Assembly: GCA_026398835.1 (NCBI GenBank)
Contig: JAPLSD010000504.1
Location: 1-5,259 of the forward strand
Reading direction: 5' to 3'
From: Pseudomonas sp.
GTDB lineage: Bacteria > Pseudomonadota > Gammaproteobacteria > Pseudomonadales > Pseudomonadaceae
Length of the DNA stretch: 5,259 bases
Shown: piece after piece, positions 1 to 5,259 of the stretch
Layout of the letters: every line of letters begins with the position of its first letter
How positions within the stretch are numbered: position 1 is the first letter of the stretch
Notes under the pieces: model-generated
What the model was told of the DNA's origin: nothing
The model's input: only the letters and a program-made list of their open reading frames with translations
Database searches by the model: none
Position numbers and translations under genes: made by a program

Positions 1-3000
1 CACCGAGCGCAGCTCGTCACCCATTTCTGTGTCCATCACCAATAAACCGAGCATGCTGCCGCCGCGCTTGAGGCGATAGCGGCGCACCAGTTGCCGCAGT
101 TGCGCGTTGGCATGATGCACCAGCAGATCAAGATTGTAGGCCTGAGCAATTTTGCGGAAGGTATCGCCGGTGGCGGAGCCGATCAAGGCATTCAACCGCG
201 CCCAGCGCTGCCACTCGCTATAGGCCTCGGCGATGCGTTGCGCCAGCGCCTGATTGGCATTCTGGCGACGTTGGTCTTCGGACTGTTCGGCGCGCAGTTC
301 GGCGCAGCGGTGTTCGCTGGTGGCGGACAGGTTTTGCAACTCAGTCAGCTGCGTTGCCAGCTGTTCGGCGTCGAGATTGCCATTGTGTTGCGCCTGGTGA
401 TTGAGCAAGCGCTGATCGCGCTCCTGCAACAAGACCTTGGCCTGTTGGATGGCTTTTTCACTTTGCTGCAACTGGTGGCGCAGTTGGCTGACGTGCGGGT
501 CGTCGACGCTCAGCAGTTCTTCCAGGCCACCGTCGTCCAGCTCCGGATGCAATCGGCGCCAGTCGCCGATCTTGCCACTCAGTTCGCGGTCTTCGGTCTC
601 AAGCGCCAGCAAGCGTTCTTGTTGCGCCTTGAGTTCGGCGGCCAATTGCACCAACCGCGTGCGCACGGTTTGCAGTTCTTGATTGGCCGCCGCTTCGGCA
701 GTGCGGGCGTGTTCGACGGCCTGATCCAGTTGCTGCTGCCACTGCTCGGCGCTGGTGTGCTCGCCCAACAATTGCGTCAGTTTTTGCTGGCAAGTGTGTT
801 GCTGCTCGGCGAGGGCGGCGAACTGCTGCCGGGCGGTTTCCAACTGCTGGGCGCGAGTCAGCTGGCGATCCTGTTCTTTCTCCAATGTCTGCTGACGCTG
901 TTGCTGTTCACTGAGTTCGTCGCGCTGTTGGTCGAGTTGTTCCAGGCGCTGGGCGATCCGCTGGTCGAGCTGCATGAAGGTGGCGGCAGGCTCGTTGCGC
1001 AAGGCCTCCAGGGTGTCGGTCGGGAGCAGGGTACTGAACGCCGTCAGCTCTTCGTCCAGGCGCTGCCGATCGCTGCTCAGTTCCCGTTGCTGGTGGGTCA
1101 GATGTTGGGTCGCTTGCTGGCTCGCCGCTTCTGCGCTGCGCAGTTGCTGCGCAAGCCGCGCGGCATTCTGTTGCAAGGTCAGCAGGGCGGTTTGCCGTTG
1201 TTCGTCCTGAGTGATGCTCTGGTTCAGCTGGCTGCTTTGTTGCGTCAGCCAAGCATCGCGTTTGGTCACGTCCTGGGCCAGCAGCTGCGCCGCCAGCGGG
1301 TGCGCTTCAAGGCTCGGCGCCAAGCTCTGTTGCTGAGTGGCGAGCTGCTCCTGCTGTTGCAGCAACTCCTTTTGCTGAGCAATCAAGCCACCGACTTCAG
1401 CGCGCAGGTCGGTGAGTTTTTCCTTGAGCAGGTCCACGGCTTTCTGCGCGTTGGCCTGCTCGCTTTCGTCATGTCGACCAAGGCTTTGCAGCAGGGCTTC
1501 GGGCTGATGATAAGGATGATCCGGGCTGCCACAGACCGGGCACGGCTGATCGTCCTCCAACTGCTCGCGTAGTTCTTCGACACTCGCGCTGCGGGCCAGT
1601 CGCTGACGCTCCAGCAGTTCGCGAGTGACGGTCAGGGTCTGCTCGGCGACGGCCAACCCGGTCTTGGCCTTTACGCCGTCCTGGGTCAGACGATCGCGCT
1701 CTTGCTGAGCTGCGAGCTGGCGCTGCTGTAGCTCTGCGGAGCGCTTGTCCAGCTCCTGCTGGCTGGCCCACAGTCGTGTCAGCTCTTCAAAGGCTCGCTG
1801 CTGCTTGCGGTTGTCCTGCAACAGGCTGCCGAGAATCTGGATCTGCTCGGCCACCGCTTCAGGTTCGGCACCGGCCTCTTTGTACAGCACTTCAAGGTTC
1901 TGGCGCTGTGCGGCCAGTTCCTCGGCGGCGCGGCTGGCGCTCTGTTCCAGGGTGGCCAACTCGGCCTGGCCCTTGTTCAGGCGATTACCCACCAGCATCA
2001 GCTGTTGCAGGCGATCACGGTAGGCGTTCCAGGCATCGCTCAACGGCGCCAGATGGGTACTCTGCTCAAGCTGCGCGGCGATTCGCTCCAGGCGTGCGGC
2101 CACCTGCTTTTGTTGGTCAAGCAAGCCTTGAATCGTGCTCTGACCCTGAGTGCAGGCCAGTTCCGCCTGTTGCTTGAGGTCGGCACTGAGGCTGGCGTCT
2201 TTGACCAGGCGGGCGAGGGTGCTTTGCTCTTCAAAGGCCTGACGCAGCAACGGAGCGCTGGTGGAGTGTTGGCCCTGGGCCTCGGCCAGCGCGGTGTGGG
2301 CGCAACTCAAGCTCTGCTCGAGTTGAGTCTGGCGCTCATGCAGTTCGCTTTGCTGCTGGGTGTGTTGCTGAATTTGCGCGGCCAGCGGTGTGAGCTGGGC
2401 GGTGAGTTCGGTCTTGCGCGCGAACTGATGCCGTTGTGGGGCCAGTTGCTCCAGGCGGGTCAACTTCAACCGTTCGCCGGCCAGACTGTCCCAGTGCTGC
2501 TGGGCGTTGTGCAGTTGCTCGGTGGCGCTCTGTTGCTCGTCCTGTAACTGGCGCAGGTCCTTGAGCCAGGTGTGCTGTAACTCAAGCTGCTTGAACTGCG
2601 CCTGCTGGGTCTTGAGTTGCGTCTGAGCATCGTTGAAGCGCTGATCGAGCTCGGCCCGGGCTTCGGGTGACAGCGGCGTGACACCGGTGGCCTGGTCTTG
2701 CAACAGCTTGTGGGCTTCGCGAGCCTCTTTGGTCTTGTCGAAGGCCCGGCGACCCAGGCGTGTGTAGAGCGCGGTGTCGGTAAGCTTTTCCAGCAGCTCG
2801 CTGCGGTCGTTGTCGTCAGCTTTGAGGAAGGCACTGAACTCGCTCTGGGCCAGCAGCACGGCGCGGGTGAACTGTTCGAAGTTCAGGCCCAGTGCGGCTT
2901 CGAGCTGAGTCTTGTATTCGCCTTTCTGGCTGGCCAGCAGTTGATCCTGGTCAATGTCCCGCAGGCTCTGGCGACTGGCTTGCAGCTTGCCGCTGGCCTT

Positions 3001-3354
3001 GTCCCGGGCGCGATTGGCTTCCCAGCGGGCACGATAGCGACGGCCGTCGATGCCGATGAAATCCACTTCCGCATAGCCTTCACCGGTGCCGCGACGCAGC
3101 AGGGTGCGCGGGTCGCCGGTGCCGATTTCGCCATCGGCATCCGGAACCTTGGCGTCGCGTCCGGTGTTGTTCAGGCGCGGCACGGCGCCAAACAGCGCCA
3201 GGCACAAGGCATCGAGCAAGGTGCTTTTGCCGGCGCCGGTCGGCCCGGTGATGGCGAATAAACCGGCGCTGGCCAAGGGTTCAGCGGTGAAGTCGATTTC
3301 AAAAGGCCCGGCCAGAGAGGCGAGGTTTTTCAGGCGGATCGCGAGGATCTTCAT
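1..3354 (-). CDS. sbcC: SbcC, ATPase subunit of the SbcCD nuclease (Rad50-like), 3' end outside window
   Basis: SbcC is the SMC/Rad50-type ATPase that controls the SbcD nuclease. Together they cleave DNA hairpins and palindromes and process blocked double-strand ends in the cytoplasm. The frame starts at ATG 3354-3352 (MKILAIRLKNLASLAGPF) and stays open for 1118 codons to base 1. Visible parts: N-terminal ABC half with Walker A GPTGAGKST at residues 37-45; Q-loop region LLAQSEFSAFLK at 167-178; a first Gln/Glu/Leu-rich coiled coil, about 190-595; zinc hook CPVCGSPDHP at 605-614; a returning coiled coil, about 615-1045; and the start of the C-terminal ABC half (TGDTFRKIAQAYNL, then LVMDTEMGDELRSV) up to 1118. 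The hook sits mid-chain for a protein of roughly 1210 residues, the usual Pseudomonas size (E. coli SbcC is 1048). Signature motif, Walker B and D-loop should follow within the missing ~95-100 residues. The start overlaps the sbcD stop (ATGA). A GGAG lies 11 bases upstream inside sbcD, which suggests translational coupling. I checked for in-frame stops and frameshifts and found none. The truncation is from the window edge, not a lesion. Confidence 0.97.
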   Translation of the reverse strand, partial: MKILAIRLKNLASLAGPFEIDFTAEPLASAGLFAITGPTGAGKSTLLDALCLALFGAVPRLNNTGRDAKVPDADGEIGTGDPRTLLRRGTGEGYAEVDFIGIDGRRYRARWEANRARDKASGKLQASRQSLRDIDQDQLLASQKGEYKTQLEAALGLNFEQFTRAVLLAQSEFSAFLKADDNDRSELLEKLTDTALYTRLGRRAFDKTKEAREAHKLLQDQATGVTPLSPEARAELDQRFNDAQTQLKTQQAQFKQLELQHTWLKDLRQLQDEQQSATEQLHNAQQHWDSLAGERLKLTRLEQLAPQRHQFARKTELTAQLTPLAAQIQQHTQQQSELHERQTQLEQSLSCAHTALAEAQGQHSTSAPLLRQAFEEQSTLARLVKDASLSADLKQQAELACTQGQSTIQGLLDQQKQVAARLERIAAQLEQSTHLAPLSDAWNAYRDRLQQLMLVGNRLNKGQAELATLEQSASRAAEELAAQRQNLEVLYKEAGAEPEAVAEQIQILGSLLQDNRKQQRAFEELTRLWASQQELDKRSAELQQRQLAAQQERDRLTQDGVKAKTGLAVAEQTLTVTRELLERQRLARSASVEELREQLEDDQPCPVCGSPDHPYHQPEALLQSLGRHDESEQANAQKAVDLLKEKLTDLRAEVGGLIAQQKELLQQQEQLATQQQSLAPSLEAHPLAAQLLAQDVTKRDAWLTQQSSQLNQSITQDEQRQTALLTLQQNAARLAQQLRSAEAASQQATQHLTHQQRELSSDRQRLDEELTAFSTLLPTDTLEALRNEPAATFMQLDQRIAQRLEQLDQQRDELSEQQQRQQTLEKEQDRQLTRAQQLETARQQFAALAEQQHTCQQKLTQLLGEHTSAEQWQQQLDQAVEHARTAEAAANQELQTVRTRLVQLAAELKAQQERLLALETEDRELSGKIGDWRRLHPELDDGGLEELLSVDDPHVSQLRHQLQQSEKAIQQAKVLLQERDQRLLNHQAQHNGNLDAEQLATQLTELQNLSATSEHRCAELRAEQSEDQRRQNANQALAQRIAEAYSEWQRWARLNALIGSATGDTFRKIAQAYNLDLLVHHANAQLRQLVRRYRLKRGGSMLGLLVMDTEMGDELRSV
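1531..1542 (-). other. sbcC: Zinc-hook CxxC codons of SbcC
   Basis: The minus strand reads TGC CCG GTC TGT, giving Cys605-Pro-Val-Cys608 between the two coiled-coil arms. In Rad50/SbcC proteins, two such hooks from different molecules jointly bind one zinc ion and link the tips of the coiled coils. Both cysteines are present and the following GSPDHP is typical of bacterial SbcC, so dimerisation through the hook should be intact. The metal binding is family knowledge, not something the sequence shows directly. Confidence 0.93.
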
Positions 3355-4595
3355 GGTTGTTCGCTCTCCATCTGCACGTCTTGCAGCAGTACGGCAAAGT
3401 CATTGAGGGTTTGTTCGTCGACCTCGCTGCCGTAGTTGTCCTGCCAGGCGCGGCTGAACAGCTCCTGGGGCGTGAGCTGATCCAGTTCGATCAGGGTTGC
3501 GCCTTCATCTGCGCCGTCGCGGCTGCCGTTGCCAGCGTATTCAGCGGCGATGCGCACCAGACGCACGGCCTTGCCTTGCAGTGCAGTTTCTACTTGATTG
3601 CGCAGATCTGGTTGCGGTTCGTCCAAGCGAACCCGGACTTCCAGCCAGGCTTGGCGTTGGATATCGGCCAGCAGGTCGATGTTTGGCAGGTCTGCCAGTT
3701 GCAGCAGGACTTCCGCCAGCGGTGCCGGGCCCAGGCGTTGCAGGTGAACGGCACGCGGGATCAGGCGCGGTTCGACGCTGATCAGGGTTTCACCTTCAAG
3801 GTGAACGTCGAGGATCTGATGCTGGTAATTGATCTCGGAAAACGACAGTGGAATCGGCGAGCCGCAGTAGCGAATGCGCTCCTCGCCGTTGACCTTCTGC
3901 GGTTTGTGCAAGTGGCCGAGGGCGACGTAACTGATGCTCGGGCCGAACAGGCTGGCGGGCAGCGCTTCGGCATTGCCGATGATCAGGCTGCGCTCGGAAT
4001 CTTCCGAAACCGAGCCGCCGGCCATGTGCGCGTGGCTGATGGCGATCAACGCCTGACCCGGTTGACGCTTGGCATTGGCGGCGGCGATCAGCCATTCATG
4101 GACCTGACCGATACCGCGCAGGTAGTCGTCACCCAAATGCGCGCCGGTGACTTCGGCCGGTCGCAAAAACGGCAGCGCCAGGCACCAGCCGGCGATTTCG
4201 CCGCTGGCGTCGGGCAGGGGAAGCAATAGGCGTTCGGCATCCAGTTGGCCGTTATCGAGCCACAACACCCGGCCCAGGGCATGGGTGCGCAGGCGCCGCA
4301 TCAAAGGCGCAGGCAACTCGATGCGCGAGCCGGAATCGTGGTTGCCGGCGATCATCACGATGGTCAGCAATGGCTGCTGCTCGTGGGCGCTGACGATGAA
4401 GTCGTAAAGGCGTTCCTGGGATTTGACCGGTGGATTGACCGTATCGAAGATGTCGCCGGCGATCAGCAGCACATCGGGTGTGTGCTGAGCCAGTTGCCGT
4501 AGCAGCCAGTCGAGGAAGCAAGCGTGTTCGAAGTCGCGTTCCTGGCCGTGCAGGTTCTGTCCTAGGTGCCAGTCGGAGGTGTGAAACAGACGCAA
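3351..4595 (-). CDS. sbcD: SbcD, nuclease subunit of the SbcCD complex (Mre11-like)
   Basis: SbcD is the Mn-dependent calcineurin-like phosphoesterase that supplies the endo- and exonuclease activity of SbcCD. From the chosen start the protein has 414 residues (E. coli SbcD has 400). Metal-binding motifs appear in order: D8-W-H10 (TSDWHLGQ), GDIFD with Asp48, GNHD at 84-87, SHAHMAGG with His188, and GHLH at 227-230 (His228, His230). A C-terminal capping and SbcC-binding region follows, about 270-414. Start choice: the ATG at 4760 would add 55 residues of REP-derived sequence with no homology, and the next in-frame ATG encodes residue 81, inside the nuclease core just before GNHD. TTG at 4595 gives the conserved N-terminus (M)RLFHTSDWH and has GGAG six bases upstream, so TTG is the likely initiator. 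The TGA stop at 3353-3351 overlaps the sbcC ATG, so the two genes form one transcript. Plus-strand frames over this gene are antisense shadows. Confidence 0.96.
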   Translation of the reverse strand: MRLFHTSDWHLGQNLHGQERDFEHACFLDWLLRQLAQHTPDVLLIAGDIFDTVNPPVKSQERLYDFIVSAHEQQPLLTIVMIAGNHDSGSRIELPAPLMRRLRTHALGRVLWLDNGQLDAERLLLPLPDASGEIAGWCLALPFLRPAEVTGAHLGDDYLRGIGQVHEWLIAAANAKRQPGQALIAISHAHMAGGSVSEDSERSLIIGNAEALPASLFGPSISYVALGHLHKPQKVNGEERIRYCGSPIPLSFSEINYQHQILDVHLEGETLISVEPRLIPRAVHLQRLGPAPLAEVLLQLADLPNIDLLADIQRQAWLEVRVRLDEPQPDLRNQVETALQGKAVRLVRIAAEYAGNGSRDGADEGATLIELDQLTPQELFSRAWQDNYGSEVDEQTLNDFAVLLQDVQMESEQP

Positions 4596-4601
4596 GGCAA
4601 A

Positions 4602-4607
4602 CTCCGC
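4602..4607 (-). promoter_or_regulatory. Ribosome binding site that decides the sbcD start
   Basis: The minus strand reads GCGGAG at 4607-4602, followed by six bases (TTTGCC) and TTG at 4595. The GGAG core and spacing are good for a Shine-Dalgarno sequence. This, together with the conserved RLFHTSDWH that follows, supports TTG rather than the distant upstream ATG as the sbcD start. Confidence 0.72.
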
Positions 4608-4637
4608 TTGAAAAATGAGGTGTGGCCGCGGGGAAAA

Positions 4638-4643
4638 TGATAG
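4638..4643 (-). promoter_or_regulatory. Possible -10 element for sbcDC (weak)
   Basis: TATCAT on the minus strand matches the sigma-70 -10 consensus at four of six positions and lies 42 bases upstream of the sbcD TTG. No good -35 sits 16-18 bases further upstream: the nearest TTG-type hexamer, TTGCCA at 4672-4667, is 23 bases away. The call is tentative. sbcDC could also be read through from the upstream bat-type gene. Confidence 0.2.
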
Positions 4644-4695
4644 CGGCGAAAGGGGAGAGAGTTTACTGGCAAAAAACGGCGAGGGCGATGAAGAA

Positions 4696-4801
4696 CCTGT
4701 GGGAAGGGCCGGGCGACGTTTCGCTTGCCCGCGAAGCGAACACCGCGGTTTTTCAGGCATTGTGCGTCATCGTTCTTCGCGGGCAAGCCCGCTCCCACAG
4801 G
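4696..4801. repeat. REPIN-like inverted pair of Pseudomonas REP sequences
   Basis: Two REP-like elements face each other. The right one (4775-4801) is canonical: CTTCGCGGGCAAGC, then CCGC, then TCCCACAGG, with the perfect hairpin GCGGGC-AA-GCCCGC at 4779-4792. The left arm carries the exact complements, CCTGTGGGA (4696-4704) and GCTTGCCCGCGAAG (4723-4736), but they are separated by 18 bases instead of 4. The 9-bp and 14-bp arm matches enclose a 38-base loop (4737-4774). Such elements are dispersed in Pseudomonas genomes by RAYT transposases acting in trans; no RAYT gene is in the window. The element lies between the upstream gene's stop and the sbcD leader, where it could form a structure in a read-through transcript. 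It also contains the spurious upstream ATG at 4760. Confidence 0.85.
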
Positions 4802-4815
4802 GGGGGGGCGCGCCC
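4800..4815. repeat. Nine-G tract running into a GGGCGCGCCC palindrome
   Basis: Bases 4800-4808 are nine consecutive G residues starting at the edge of the right REP. The last three belong to the perfect 10-bp palindrome GGGCGCGCCC (4806-4815). The tract is non-coding, 14 to 29 bases past the upstream gene's stop codon in the direction of transcription. Its length may vary between isolates or be a sequencing length error. No U-run follows, so this is not a recognisable intrinsic terminator. Confidence 0.8.
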
Positions 4816-4828
4816 GACCTGAAAAGGT

Positions 4829-5259
4829 TTACTTCGGATAAAGCGGCGGCAGGCTGCTGTCGCCAGCCGGGTCCTGGGCGCGTTCGGTGATCGGGATCGA
4901 ACGGATCACTCGCCACAGCTCCTCGCCTTGCCAATGTTGGCCGGTTTCGCTGTAGAGCGCGCCGTTCAGGCCGTCCAGTGCGTCGGACAGCGGTACGAAG
5001 CGGGCCGCCATGTCGGCCAGGGTTTCCGGTTGTTGCCGGGCCCAGGCATCCAGTGCTTGTCGGGTCGCTTGCGGGTCGTTGGCCTGGCTCGCGCGTTTGA
5101 TGTCGTCGAGCAGGGTCCGTGGGCTCGGGCCGGTCTGTGCCGCCCGCAGGATCGCCGGCTGCCAACGGGCACGCCACCAGAGGCCGAAGCCGAGCAGGGT
5201 GGTGCAGGCCAGAATCAGGGTGCTGAGCTGCCAGCGCCAGAGTTCGGGGTTGCTGGCCG
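4829..5259 (-). CDS. batD: C-terminal part of a BatD-family membrane protein, 5' end outside window
   Basis: This minus-strand frame enters at the window edge (first full codon at 5257) and ends at TAA 4831-4829, giving the last 142 residues. One membrane helix is visible at about residues 10-28 of the fragment (QLSTLILACTTLLGFGLWW). It is followed by RARW, which puts the tail on the cytoplasmic side by the positive-inside rule. The tail (LLDDIKRAS, TRQALDAWARQQPETL, PLSDALDGLNGALYS, GEELWRVIRSIP) reads as a helical, TPR-like C-terminal domain, as in Pseudomonas BatD. BatD proteins belong to the Bat/MoxR cluster, linked to aerotolerance and envelope stress; their molecular role is poorly defined. 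I assign it from the helix-plus-tail layout and from remembered similarity. The large periplasmic part that would settle it is missing. Shorter frames starting at internal ATGs such as 5011 are not separate genes. It is co-directional with sbcDC, 233 bases upstream. Confidence 0.7.
   Translation of the reverse strand, partial: ASNPELWRWQLSTLILACTTLLGFGLWWRARWQPAILRAAQTGPSPRTLLDDIKRASQANDPQATRQALDAWARQQPETLADMAARFVPLSDALDGLNGALYSETGQHWQGEELWRVIRSIPITERAQDPAGDSSLPPLYPK

Noticed and set aside
2005..3261. Plus-strand open frames of 180 codons (2005-2547) and 187 codons (2698-3261)
   Set aside because: Both lie fully antisense to sbcC, whose minus-strand frame carries Walker A, Q-loop and conserved N-terminal sequence through this interval. 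They show no recognisable domain.
3357..4229. Plus-strand open frame of 290 codons
   Set aside because: It is antisense to sbcD, whose minus frame has all the phosphoesterase motifs in order. Its sequence shows no domain of its own.
4742..4753. ACCGCGGT followed by a T-run on the plus strand as an intrinsic terminator
   Set aside because: The stem is a tiny self-complementary octamer with no room for a loop, and it points away from all genes in the window. No intrinsic terminator is convincing on the minus strand either.
4596..4760. Extended sbcD starting at ATG 4760
   Set aside because: The 55 extra residues are encoded by the REPIN and leader and are low-complexity and non-homologous. The conserved SbcD N-terminus begins at TTG 4595 with its own ribosome binding site.
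4767..5177. Minus-strand 136-codon frame over the end of the bat-type gene
   Set aside because: It is in another frame from the 142-residue reading, which has a clean membrane helix and family-like tail. This frame is Arg/Pro/Thr-rich and runs through the REP, which is typical of a shadow frame in GC-rich DNA.
1..5259. A new defence or mobile system
   Set aside because: All three coding regions belong to recognised chromosomal families. No transposase, integrase, CRISPR repeat, tRNA, toxin-antitoxin pair or reverse transcriptase is visible on either strand.

Overview
The window reads as a stretch of Pseudomonas chromosome, most likely from the fluorescens/putida side of the genus. Three things point there: high GC with strong G/C third-position bias, a SbcC/SbcD pair whose sequence and size fit the Pseudomonas form, and an intergenic repeat carrying the typical Pseudomonas REP core (GCGGGCAAGCCCGC flanked by TCCCACAGG). 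All three genes lie on the minus strand, so the order of transcription runs from high to low coordinates.

Layout in the direction of transcription: (1) 5259-4829, the last 142 residues of a membrane protein that I assign to BatD (Bacteroides aerotolerance family); its start lies outside the window. (2) 4828-4596, a 233-base gap with a REPIN-like inverted pair of REP sequences, a nine-G run and the leader of sbcD. (3) 4595-3351, complete sbcD (414 aa), starting at a TTG codon with a well-placed Shine-Dalgarno sequence. (4) 3354-1, sbcC, which overlaps the sbcD stop by four bases (ATGA). It is open for 1118 codons to the window edge and lacks only its last ~95-100 residues.

SbcC and SbcD form the bacterial counterpart of Rad50-Mre11. 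SbcD is the manganese-dependent nuclease. SbcC is the ABC-type ATPase with a long coiled coil and a zinc hook. The complex cuts DNA hairpins and long palindromes and processes protein-blocked or broken DNA ends. Every catalytic motif that falls inside the window is intact, so the system looks functional. The SbcC signature motif, Walker B and D-loop should lie just beyond base 1.

Several long plus-strand open frames (for example 91-1572, 2005-2547, 2698-3261 and 3357-4229) are antisense shadows of sbcC and sbcD. I see no new defence system, mobile element, tRNA, CRISPR array or other undescribed system. The points of mild interest are the TTG start, the asymmetric REPIN, the G9 tract beside it, and the bat-sbcDC neighbourhood.
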